NCBI GenBank assembly: GCA_024364735.1
Contig: JAGFNQ010004729.1
Location: 167,062-231,061, forward strand
Source: Boesenbergia rotunda
Taxonomy: Eukaryota; Streptophyta; Magnoliopsida; Zingiberales; Zingiberaceae
Length of the DNA stretch: 64,000 nucleotides
Direction of reading: 5' to 3'
Shown: one piece after another, positions 1-9,594 of the stretch
How the letters are laid out: every line of letters starts with the position of its first letter
Numbering within the stretch: the stretch's first letter is position 1
Made by a program: the position numbers and the translations under genes
Notes under the pieces: generated by a model
What the model was told of the DNA's origin: nothing
What the model saw: the letters and a program-made list of their open reading frames with translations, nothing else
Database searches by the model: none

Positions 1-513
1 TAGGCGCCCGTGAAGCCTATATATAAAGGGGTTCGACCCCTCAATGTAGAACATCAATTTTCACATCCGCTAAAGCATTCCATGCAAAGCAAAAGTTCTC
101 AAGGCGAAGCTCTACGACCAAGGAGGCTCCAGAAAGAAGTGCGCGACACTTCGGACTTCTGGATTGGCCGGATCTTCAATTTTCGTTTGGTTTGCTTTTT
201 ATTTACAAGTTAAATTTATTTATTCTTTGTTTGTAATTCAAACTGTATGACGGTTTTCTTCACCTCCGGAAAGTCTGGAAAGGAGACTATTAGTAGACTC
301 ATGATTGAGTGCTTAGGCCTTGGATGTACTGACCCTGGGGGGTTGGGAACCTAGTAAAATCCCGCATGTTTATCTTGTCTTTCTTTAGTTTACTTTTATT
401 TCCGTTGCGTACTAACCCTGATAAAAAGATGATTAAACAAAGATTTTCGATGAAATTTTGGCAAACGCTCGAGTCGATATTCACCCCCTCTATCGATCGG
501 CATCGATCCTACA
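1..513 (+). mobile_element. 5' LTR (R-U5 part) of SIRE/Maximus-like Copia element F
   Basis: The stretch runs from a TATA box near the left edge to an LTR-like end (CCTACA) followed at once by a primer-binding site. It is the sense version of the antisense LTR fragment at 3406-4036: both share TATATATAAAGGGG with a following palindromic GGGTTC/GAACCC region, and both have the CACCCCCTCTATCGAT block at the LTR end. The left part of the LTR lies outside the window. The orientation is + because the PBS follows on the right. Confidence 0.7.
18..28 (+). promoter_or_regulatory. TATA box of LTR F
   Basis: TATATATAAAG followed by GGGG. The same box occurs in the related antisense LTR at 3802-3811, so it is a conserved LTR promoter element. 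The start of R would lie about 30 bp downstream. Confidence 0.6.
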
Positions 514-515
514 AG

Positions 516-531
516 TCTTATCAGAGCCTGG
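516..531 (+). other. primer-binding site of element F
   Basis: TCTTATCAGAGC, a two-base variant of the plant initiator-Met PBS TGGTATCAGAGC, lies two bases after the LTR end. It fixes the LTR/internal boundary and the + orientation. Confidence 0.65.
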
Positions 532-593
532 AAGCTCTTCACCAGACTAACAGTCGAAGGAGCAACAATGCCAGGAATTGAGGGGGAGCAAGG

Positions 594-1664
594 GTGAATT
601 CAGGTATTTTTAATATGTCAATTTTTAAGTTCCATATTATATATTTCAAATGCAAGGAGAGAGGATACTATAAAAACCAGTGTCCTACTCGTAAGATTCG
701 TTCTTCACCATCGGCGGCAAAGGAGATACCAGCGCCAGGAGTCTGGAGGGACAAGAGCCACATTCGATGCTTCAAATGTCAAAAGCACGGACACTACAAG
801 AACCAGTGTCTGACCAAGGTACGAAAAATCAAATTTGGCAATAATTTTCAAATTCCTGCACAGTTATATCATTCTGGTAATTTAGATAATTTTTCTGATA
901 AGTTAGATTTTTTGCATAGTCAACTTAATTTATTACATGACAAATTACCAAAAATTGACAATATTGGAATATCAAATATAAATTCTTTAATCCTTAATAT
1001 TAATGCTAGAATTTTTAAAATTAATAATAATATGTTTACTTCTAATAATGTTAAGAATGATAATATTTCAATTAATAATTCTAACAACTCTAAGGATAAT
1101 GATAGTATTTCGATTAATAATTCTAACAACACTAGGAATAATGATAATAGCTTAAGTAATGATATTACTGTTACTTCTGATAATTATGAAGATAATGTTG
1201 AAATTAATACTCAAGATAATGTTGATAATTCTAATATCTCTGAAATTAATGTTTAATCAATTTCTGAAGATAATGATGAGGATATTAGTCAATCCTTAGT
1301 TAATGTTACTGATTTTGAATATAATATTACAACATTAATTAGCAACCCTGAAAATTATTCTACCTATTTTGAAGATAATAACGCAACTCTTATTAATTCT
1401 AATTTTAAACCTGAAGATGAAGAAGAATATGACCCTGAAGATGAAGAAGAATATGATGCTGAAGATGAAGAAGAATATGATTAAGATGAAGAGGAATTTA
1501 TTAAAGTTGAAGCTATAATTAAAGAGACATACAAGAATTCAAATAAAATACAAGTATTAAGTAAAATTAAGAACTTAAAAACAAAAGAAATAATAGATGA
1601 ATCAGAGTTTTTTGAATTAATAGAAATGATGCAATTAGACCCAAAACTATTATTCAAATCTTAA
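594..1664 (+). pseudogene. gag remnant with two zinc knuckles and an Asn/Asp-rich acidic tail
   Basis: One frame stays readable from 594 to a TAA at 1662-1664, broken by in-frame TAA codons at 1254-1256 and 1482-1484. It has two zinc knuckles: the first (about residues 20-33) is degenerate because the first Cys and the His are both Tyr; the second (about 60-75) is intact, CFKCQKHGHYKNQC, a CX2CX4HX4C. A long Asn/Ser/Asp-rich stretch follows, then a triplicated acidic EDEEEYD motif and a Lys-rich tail ending near LLFKS. The usual N-terminal gag domain is missing and no protease or polymerase follows. The similar knuckle in element A suggests a related gag-only family. The acidic-plus-CCHC layout also resembles a pararetrovirus coat protein, but LTR, PBS and PPT context argues for a retrotransposon. 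Confidence 0.6.
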
Positions 1665-2454
1665 AAACATTAATACTTAATAATTTTAAAATTTTAATTA
1701 ATTCGTAACCATTTTTAACTTTAATTAATTTATAACAATTTTTAATTTTAAATTAATTCGTAACAATTTTAACTTTAATTAATTCTTAACAATTTTAATT
1801 AATTCTTAATGAATTAAACCTTAATTACTTCTTACTTATTTAAACCTTAATTAATTTTAATTTTAACTTTAATTATTTCATAATAATTTCAACTTTAATT
1901 AATTCATAATAATTTCAACCTTAATTAATTCATAATAATCTCAACTTTAATTAATTCTTCAAACTTCAATTAACTCGTAATATAACTCTTAAATCTTCAA
2001 TCTTAATTAATTCTAAATTTAAACAACCTCATTAATTCTTAATTTAATTATTAAATCTTAATTAATTAAATATTTAACTTTAATCCTTAAATCAACAAAA
2101 TCTATGAACTAAATTCTCATTAATTACCTTCAGATATGAAATTAAATAAAATTCTACCCAACTGAAACAATCAATTTAGTAATGATAAATATGTCAAACT
2201 GGGTTGACATATTCGCGTGTTCACATGGTCTGTATCAAATCGAGAATTTGATAGTTTATTAGAAACATAATTAAAATGTTTTGACTTGATTGACTCATGC
2301 ATAAATGTCAAGCTTATGCATTTGCTTATTTTTTTTAATTATCTGTCATGTCATTCATGTTTACTTTTCTATAGAATTTAGAATAAATAGATAGGAAAAG
2401 GATTGATTGATACTTGCCTAACCTAGTACCAGGGTGGGGCGAGATGATAGTACG
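1665..2454. repeat. AT-rich block, copy 1 of a ~0.8-kb direct repeat
   Basis: The first ~400 bp is an irregular TTAATTAATTCTTAA array. The rest is unique-looking sequence that recurs at 4037-4859 in the same order and orientation: the TGTCAAACTGGGTTGA block, a block around GAGAATTTGATA, and the closing GGGTGGGGCGAGATGATAG. Nothing here codes. A diverged third copy of the last part is at 46430-46640, which marks this as SIRE-like internal non-coding sequence. Confidence 0.7.
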
Positions 2455-3405
2455 TGTAACAACCCTCTCTTCTTAACCTTAACCATAGAGGGAGGTCACA
2501 TTCACTTTACTACTCAGCCAGGACCAGTCGAATGGCTCCTTGAGCAGTCGACTGGTGTCAGTCGACTCCTTGGCCAAATCACTCCCCCAATCTTTCTGTT
2601 CGAAAGTTGGTCCTGGACCAGTCGACTGATGGGACTAGCAGTCGACTGGTGCAATCAATTCCACCTGGGAATCACTCGACCAATCTTGAGGGCAGTCAAC
2701 TGATATTACTCAAAATTCTTGAGGGTAGTCGACTGCTATCTGAAGCAGTAGACTGATACATCTAGAAATTCAGTCCAGACTTCAGAAACATTGATCAAGT
2801 CCAAATACATACATATCTACTTCAACTACACTAAGATTATAGACTCACAATCATAATAACCATAATCATACTCCATTTAGCATGCATATCAAACTTATGA
2901 TCTTTTGCGGAATAACAACTCAACATCAAAATACTTAGACTAGATTATTACCATCTAACATGCAACTCAATTAGTAAGAAACATCCCAATCTTAAAATCT
3001 TTACAGAAATAATAAACTTAACACTAGTCTCATCCCAAAGGATCTCACTCCACGGATCCACTGCCACTGACACGAAATATCCTTCCTTTAGCCTCCTTGC
3101 CTTACATCCTTTCTTTACCTTTATCTGCAATAAAAGGATGCAAACTATAAGCTGCTTAGTAAGTAGATACCTATTTCACAAAACATGCAATCGATATAAA
3201 ACATGCTCTTGGTCAAAAGAATGCTTGCTTTTAAACATATGTACTGAAAATGCTATGCTTAACATGAATATTCTCATGAATACACTGGTAACCAATGCTT
3301 GCATTTGAAAACATTGCATGAAATGTAAAATGCTTAACATGCTTGAACACATGCTTTCTTTTGAAAACTTGAAACTTTTACATTCTTATACTTCAAAATA
3401 ATATG
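2455..3405 (-). mobile_element. Gypsy-type LTR fragment with CAGTCGACTG cluster
   Basis: It begins TGTAACAACCC at the exact point where copy 1 (…GATAGTACG) departs from copy 2. The start has the small terminal hairpin seen in the other Gypsy-type LTRs (CCCTCT 2463-2468 pairing AGAGGG 2487-2492). Around 3090-3180 it has the layout common to the family (a CT-rich block, CTTTATCTGCA, then a GTAAG-type block). The far end is missing: it stops where an antisense SIRE-like LTR begins. The minus strand is chosen by analogy with the better-preserved family members. Confidence 0.5.
2522..2757. repeat. cluster of CAGTCGACTG palindromes
   Basis: Seven or so exact or one-mismatch copies of CAGTCGACTG in 235 bp, several extended to ACCAGTCGACTGGT. 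Variants such as CAGTCAACTG fit CpG deamination. The same motif is clustered in element A's LTRs and in the LTR at 42428-43602. Confidence 0.75.
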
Positions 3406-4036
3406 TGGGATCGTTTAGAATCGATAGAGGGGGGGTGAATATCGATAAAATTTCTTCGATGTAAAAAGAGTTTTACGTAGCAGAAATTTAAAACAATGCT
3501 AACACACTTTTCTTTTACTTGGTTCGGAGTCTAGATCGGCTCCTACTCTAAAGCCCACGGTCCTTGACCGTTTACGTTAGGAAATTCAATATTTCGATAA
3601 AAGGTTATAAAATTGAAGCACGAGTGTAGAATTGAATTTAAGCAATCAAATTAAACAAATATCGACGAACGGAAAGGGACTCAAAGATTGGAGCAGCGGG
3701 TCATCGTTGACGCTTGAAACTTGAGCACGGAGAGCTTAGAACTGAGCGCTTGAGTATTAGTGTTGAAAGAATTGTTGTCTGGAAGCAAGGGGGTGAACCC
3801 CTTTATATATAGCCGTCCGGGGCGCCTGTGTTGAGTAGGGTGCCTGACACGTGTGTCTTTCTGTGTGAATCCTCATCCGCAGACTTGGCCAATGGTTATC
3901 CCTTCATCCAAGGCGCCTGGGATGACTGGGGCGCCTGTATGCTTATAGGCGCCTCCCTTGCTGACGTGGAGGCTCAGCTTTGCAGACTGTTGGAAAACAC
4001 CATTCTGGGGGGCTTGTATGCTCAGGCACCTGGGAT
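3406..4036 (-). mobile_element. antisense SIRE-like LTR fragment
   Basis: It starts with GATCGTTTAGAATCGATAGA and GGGGGTGAATATCGAT, the antisense form of the LTR end in families B and F, followed by the ACTTGGTTCGGAG and CCACGGTCCTTGACCG blocks also seen at 15930 and 24440. A TATA box (minus strand, 3802-3811) and GGCGCC-rich sequence follow. No PBS or PPT flanks it, so it is a fragment. Confidence 0.65.
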
Positions 4037-4859
4037 GTTAATTAATTCTTAATAACATAATTCTTATTTAATTTTAAAAACTTAAATGTTAATTAATTCT
4101 TAACAACTTAAATCTTAATTAATTCTTAACAACATAATTCTTATTTAATTATTAACAACTTAAATCATAATTTAAATCTTAACAACTTAATTCTTATTTA
4201 ATTCTTAATATCTTAAATCTTAATTAATTCTTAAACAACTTAAATCTTAATTAACTCTTAACAACATAAATCTTAATTAACTCTTAACACCTTAAATCTT
4301 AATTAACTCTTAACAACTTAATTAACTCTTAACAACTTAAATCTCAATTAATAATCAAATCTTTTAATTCTTAAACTTAAATCTTAATTAATAACCAAAT
4401 CATTTAAAATATTTAAAGCTAACTAAATAAATCTTAAATATTAACAATTCGACTTTAATAGCAAACACAATCCTTAAATCAAAATTCCAAATTGATACAA
4501 AATCCACGAACTAATTTAAATTAATTACCTTCAGTTATGAAATTAAATAAAATCCTACTCAACTGAAACATTCAACTTAATAATCATAAATATGTCAAAG
4601 TGGGTTGATATATTCGCGGGATTGCACGTTCTGTATCAAATTGAGAATTTGATACTTTGTTAGAAATCTAATTAAAACGATTTCACTTGATTGATACATG
4701 CATATTTGTCATGCTCATGCATCTGTTTATTTTTCTCATATATATCTGTCATGTCATTGATATTAGCTTACTTTTGTACTTAACATAGAATGGCTAGATA
4801 GGAAAAAGATAGTTTAACACTTGTCTAACATAGTATCAGGGTGGGGTGAGATGATAGTA
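4037..4859. repeat. AT-rich block, copy 2 of the ~0.8-kb direct repeat
   Basis: It matches 1665-2454 and continues past the copy-1 breakpoint into TTAGGGAAGCTTGATC, which shows the uninterrupted arrangement. Non-coding. Confidence 0.7.
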
Positions 4860-6754
4860 CGTTAGGGAAGCTTGATCTAGGAAGTCAGGAAGGGTAAGGA
4901 GTACTCGACTTGGTCGACCAAGCTAACTGGAACTAGCCGAAGCTACATCACCACATCCTAGACTAGTTAGATAAGAGTTGTCCAAAGAGTAAATTAAAAG
5001 TATTATTTCATTAAAAGACTTTATCAAAGGAACGGGTTGTTGCTCCAATAAGGCTTAGGCCAAAGAAGGCCCCTGTGACTCGCCAAGAGCTAGAAGCTAA
5101 TTATTGAAATTTACATTTGAGTTACTAATTGTTAAACTTGAATCCAACTCAAGGTCAAGCAATCTATAAAATTAAATTGAGGAAAATTATTCAAGCATCT
5201 CACAATGCCCATAAGGCAACCATGCTTTTTTATACTACGACATTCAGAATGGGTGAGATGATAAGGACTAACGATTGATAAATATTTTCAAAATACCTAA
5301 AATATTTTCCTAAAAACTATTTTCAAAATAATGATTTTAATAATGTTTTAATGAATTTCATGCTTGATTGTGTGGACCTATAATTACATTTCAAAAAAAT
5401 TATATATCTTTAAAAGTTGTTTAACCTGCACTTAGACACAAATCCTCTAGGTCAACACTAAAATTCCTTAAGACACATAGGTAGAGTTCCTTGTAGTTGA
5501 CAAGGGTAGCCAGAAAGTGTTAGGTTCAGGGGAAGTATATCTTTTTGTGAAGGTTTTTTTCTCTTGAAAAACTTTATTATTCTTTTCGAAAATTTATCTC
5601 TTTCAAAGTGATTTTTGCCTTAAAAAAATTATCATCTCTTTTAAAATGTTTTTCAAAAAATATTTTCCCAAAATTCATTATGTCTTTCAAAATATTTCGA
5701 AAAATACTTCTTCAAAATTGTCATATTTTTCAAAGGAAGTTTAAAAATGCATTAAAAGTACTTCTTCACTTTTTGATTATTTTTTTTTTTCAAAAATACT
5801 TTAAGTGCTCTTATGATTTGGATAAACTCTAAAGACACATAGGAAGTTCTCCTTATGATCTACAAGGATTCCTAAGATTGTGTCAGGCTTAGGGAGAGTC
5901 TCAATCAAAAGAAACTTGTGTACTTCTTTCTCTAAAGATAAATTTTCATGTAATTCTTTTTGTTTGAATCAAACCCTAAGACTCAGAGGAAGATCAACTT
6001 GTGGTCAGCATGCTTCCTGGGATTGTGTCAAGTTTAGGGGGAGTTCAAATTGAAAGAACTATTAAAAGTTTTGAAGATATTATACTTTCAAAAACCACTA
6101 TCATTTCAAAAACACTCGATTTTTTAAAATTCAATATTATCAGTTTTGAAAACATATTTTGAAAAACTTCTTCATCTGTTTGAACAGTCCTGAAAAACCT
6201 TTTCATCTTTTTGATCATCTTTAAAGACATTGAAAAATTACTTGAGTTTAGAAAATCTCCAAGATACATAAGAATTTTCTTGTGGTCAATAAGATTATTC
6301 CTAGGATTCTGTCAGAATCTAAACTAAGAAATTTTGTTATTTCAAAATACACGTATATTGAAAATACTTTATATTTGATTGAAAATCCCTAAGACACATA
6401 GGAATTTTCTTGTAGTCAACAAGATTCTTAGGATTGTGTCAGATTTAGAGAAGTTCAAAGTAAATCTTATCTTTTCAAGTACTTAGTGCCTTATATAATA
6501 TTTTATGAAAAAAAAGTACTTAGTTCTTTTTTTAAAAAAGGTAGATTTTTGAAAATCATGTTTTTTTATAAATCATAAGTATTTTCAAAAATTCCTTTCA
6601 CATTCATATATTATTGGTGCAAAATCCTTGTATTTCTTTTTGATGTCAATCAAAGGGGGGGGGGAGTATTTTAAGTTAGATTTTTTCGATTTCTCCCAAG
6701 TTTTGACCTAGAACCCGTAGACCAGAACCTATCTTATGATTATTGTCAAATATC
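4860..6754 (+). mobile_element. 3' non-coding interior of SIRE-like element F
   Basis: No open frame codes for a recognisable protein. The first 400 bp matches 46560-46930 (TTAGGGAAGC, AACTAGCC, CTAATTGTTAAACTTGAATC). The rest is A/T-rich with degenerate repeats and ends in a polypurine tract. This fits the long non-coding or former env-like region between pol and the 3' LTR of SIRE/Maximus elements; no env-like protein is visible. Confidence 0.55.
5460..6450 (+). repeat. five degenerate repeats AAGACACATAGGAA…GTGTCAG
   Basis: A ~65-bp unit (AAGACACATAGG, a CTTGTGGTC-like block, a CTAGGATTGTGTCAG-like block, GGGGAG) occurs near 5470, 5832, 5968, 6262 and 6388, separated by TTTCAAAA-rich spacers of uneven length. 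Confidence 0.65.
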
Positions 6755-6768
6755 AAAAAGGGGGAGAT
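6755..6768 (+). other. polypurine tract of element F
   Basis: AAAAAGGGGGAGAT lies directly before an LTR start, as at 13968-13984 (element A) and, reversed, at 17228-17241 (B1). Confidence 0.75.
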
Positions 6769-7424
6769 CATTGGTGCAAGAAGCATCAGACATGAACTGT
6801 CAACCTCTGGTGTTTCAATGTTTGACAATATACCAAAGTCTGGTCAAAGTGATCAAGGGTTAAACCAAACTAGACTTGATGTTTGGTAGGGTAAACCCAG
6901 GGTTGATCAATTTGACCAAAGGGTCAGCTACACAAGACCTGATGTTTGACAAAGTTATGAGAACCCAGGGTTGGTCAGTTGACCAAGGGATTATGCTAAA
7001 CTAGACTTGAGGTTTGGCAGAGAGATTATACTTATTTTGACTAAGCCAAACAGGACTTGATGATTGACAGAAATAAGTCTAGTCAAGCTTAAGATGATTA
7101 GTGACGAAGTCCTTATCAAGGCATGAAATCTTGGTGAGTGAAGCTGGGTCCTAGTGAGTGAAGCTAGGTGAATGAAGTCCTGGTGAGTGATGCTGGGTAA
7201 GAAGACTTGGTCTGGGGGACTGAGCACGATGTCCTGGTCGGGGATTGGACAACGATGACATTGCCAAGCGAGGACTACGGATAGAAGTAGAGACGGGTCG
7301 AGGATTGGATGTCTCGAGATTCGGGAGTCTCGGAGGCCGAGCACGAAGTCTTGGTCTGGTGGATCGAGAAGAAGACTTTGCCGAGAGGGGATCATGGACA
7401 AAAGTAGAGACGGGACGTGGATCC
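6769..7424 (+). mobile_element. 3' LTR (U3 part) of element F, truncated by element A
   Basis: It starts CATTGGTGCAAGAAGC, close to TGTTGGTGCAGAAAGC of family B, with the TG changed to CA. Inside are about four imperfect ~60-bp subrepeats (6840-7080; TAGACTTGATGTTTGG, AACCCAGGGTTG) and then GTGAGTGAAGC-type subrepeats. It ends where element A's LTR begins, before any TATA box. Confidence 0.65.
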
Positions 7425-8397
7425 TGTTGGGGCAATCTTTGGTCCGAAGTGACCATGTGTTTTGATGTTTGGCCAAAGGGTTTAAGTTAGGTTCACCCAT
7501 GTGTTTGATAAGTGTATTTGAGTGTGCAGGATACACATGGCATTAGCTAGATGGCTTCGGGTACGGTGAAGGATGGCATGGAGGCAAGGTGTGGGCTTGT
7601 GTGCGCGTCCGAGGGACCATGGATATAGCAGGGACGATGAGCCGAGGGAAGCGGACTTCGAGGCATACGCGAAGGATGACATGGGGAGATGAGCCATGGG
7701 CTTGCGTGCATCCGAGGGACAGAAGCCAAAGTCAAAGAGGGCTTAAAGGCAATAGGTCGAGGCTGCTGGTGAAGAGTCAGCTGAGTCGTGAGGGTCCGAG
7801 TGTGAGAGAACTGTACTCAGGAAGGGAAACCCTAGGTTTAGGGGTGGACCAATCGACTGGCCCTAGGGCAATCAACGGGTATATGCCATAGAAAGATCAG
7901 TCAACTGCAAATGGAGCAGTCGACTGGTGGTGGCTGGAAATTAGAACGTTGGGGTTGCAACGTTCAAATTCAAGTGGGACCAGTCAACTGGCCTTGGACC
8001 AGTCGACCGGTAACAAACATTTTAGCCAAAAGCACTATTTAAAGGGGCTCGATTTTGGCTGAGAGTTCTTGACGAAATTGTCTTTGGTTAATGCCAATTA
8101 GTAGTCATTGTGCTCAGGAGTGTTGTCCAGATTGTGGCGAGGTTTCTCCACCCACGAGGAGCTACACGAGCTAGCTGGAGGTCATCCGGGGAGTCATCCA
8201 CTGATGGATCGGGATCGTTCACCTTACGGACAACCGTGGAGTAGGAGCTTTATCTCTGAACCACATAAAGGTTTGGTATTAGCGATTGTTTAGTTTTTGT
8301 TATTAGTATTTCCGCTTGCACACGGTAACATTGTAGGAAGACAAGATCGAGAAATTGCTATTCACCCCCCCCTCTAGCAAATGGTAAGGTCCTAACA
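7425..8397 (+). mobile_element. 5' LTR of element A
   Basis: TGTTGGGGCAATC…GGTCCTAACA, with matching TGTT/AACA ends and a PBS right after. It includes a CAGTCGACTG-type cluster at 7850-8015 in U3, a TATA box at 8036-8045, and a pyrimidine tract (CACCCCCCCC) near the end. Confidence 0.85.
8036..8045 (+). promoter_or_regulatory. TATA box of LTR A
   Basis: TATTTAAAGG; the same box is kept in the 3' LTR at 14603-14612. Confidence 0.6.
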
Positions 8398-8399
8398 AG

Positions 8400-8415
8400 T
8401 GGTATTAGAGCCGGG
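8400..8415 (+). other. primer-binding site of element A
   Basis: TGGTATTAGAGCCGGG, one mismatch from the initiator-Met PBS TGGTATCAGAGC, two bases after the LTR. Confidence 0.85.
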
Positions 8416-8466
8416 GTCGCTCGTTTACAGACTAACCGCCAGGAGAGCAAAAGTTGCTAGAGGAAG

Positions 8467-9111
8467 ATGGAGTCGTAAGGTCCACTAGGATGGGATATTC
8501 GGATTCCACCTCCGTACGATCGAGATGACTTTGACTATTGGAGGAAGCACTTAGAGACGTGGTTCCAAATGGATTGGGATCATTGGACCGCATTAGAAGT
8601 GTCATTTGAATCTCCAACGGACAAGAAAGGAAAACGCCTTCGGCCTCGGTATTGGACCAAGAGTCAAACGGAAGAAGCAGAGGCGGATAAGGAGGTAACT
8701 AGAATTATATTAAATTTGTTACCTTCATATATTGTGTCAAATATAGGAGAATACAAGAATGCATATGAGCTATGGAGAAAGGTGATAGCTTTGCATGAAA
8801 ATTCGACACAAAGACAAGGAGAAGAGGAGCCCATGGAAAAAGGGTCATTGGTCCAAAAGAAGGAGAAGGACCAATCGGAAGATGAACCAAGTTCAACATC
8901 CGAAGAGGAAGAGAACGTCGAATTGCTCACATCCTCAAGTGAGGAAGAGATAGAAGTCTCCACGTCAAGGATTGAGGGGGAGGAGAGACCATCCTCAATA
9001 CCGGAGCAAGAAGAAGCTTCCACCTCCATCAAAGCAAAGTCAAAGGATCACATAATTTACTTTGGGTGCAATCAAAAAGGACATTACAAGGACAAGTGTC
9101 CATTGGGCTAG
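8467..9111 (+). pseudogene. gag, first part, element A
   Basis: The ATG at 8467 is followed by a TAA at codon 4 (8476-8478), after which the frame is open to 9111 (about 211 codons). Visible are an N-terminal gag-like part (aromatic YDRDDFDYW and ETWFQMDWDHW, about residues 15-40), a helical part ending YELWRKVIALHEN (about 95-110), a long Glu/Ser-rich acidic linker, and a zinc knuckle IIYFGCNQKGHYKDKC in which the first Cys is Tyr. Gag would bind and package element RNA. The nonsense codon and lost Cys make this copy inactive. Confidence 0.7.
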
Positions 9112-9191
9112 AAAAAGGAGGTAAACCCTAAACTCAATTCAAATAATTTGAAAACTAACATGAGTTGTAGGGATGAAGCAAAGAAGATAAG

Positions 9192-9594
9192 AAGCATATA
9201 ATTTGCTTCACGTGTGGTTAGCATGACACTACCACACCAAGTGCCCAAAGAAAGGAGAAATCAAGAAATTGGCGCACTTAAAGAAATTGGAGAAGAAGAG
9301 GAGCTCAAGTCAAGGGGGAGCTTCACAGGTAAAAGGGAAGGTAATTCCTTATTTAAAATTGAATCCAATTTCAAATTCTTATATGCTTGTTATGAATGAT
9401 CATGGATTTAGGTATAATGATAGGAATAGGGTTAACAAGGTAGATAAGTCTACGAAATCATTACCCAAAGCTAGACCAAGAAAGACTCAAACTACCATGG
9501 CTAAGGGAAGAAAGGTGGTTAATGATCAAAGCACAAATCCCAAGAAGGGGAGACATATGCCTAGAAAGGTGGGTAGGTCTAGGAATGTCCAAGG
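9192..9594 (+). pseudogene. gag, second part, element A
   Basis: A second zinc-knuckle trace (HIICFTCG, then stop and frameshift near 9220) is followed by a Lys/Arg-rich basic stretch open from about 9269 to the inserted solo LTR at 9595. Removing the insertion plus one TSD keeps this frame in phase with the ORF at 12572-12917, so the two were one protein: knuckles, basic region, then coiled coil. Confidence 0.55.

Noticed and set aside
920..1132. Leu/Ile-rich minus-strand ORF resembling a membrane protein
   Set aside because: It is the complement of the Asn/Ser-rich gag tail; hydrophobicity follows from reversed AAT codons.
594..1664. Pararetrovirus coat-protein-like frame (zinc knuckle plus acidic tail)
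   Set aside because: The order is reversed (knuckle first, acidic tail after) and LTR, PBS and PPT flank it; no movement protein or other pararetroviral gene is seen.
1665..2100. Centromeric or telomeric satellite
   Set aside because: The TTAATTAATTCTTAA units are irregular, occur in only two short blocks, and belong to a duplicated retrotransposon interior.
7245..7891. Several overlapping 60-100-codon ORFs on both strands
   Set aside because: They lie in LTR U3 sequence, change with every LTR copy, and resemble no protein.
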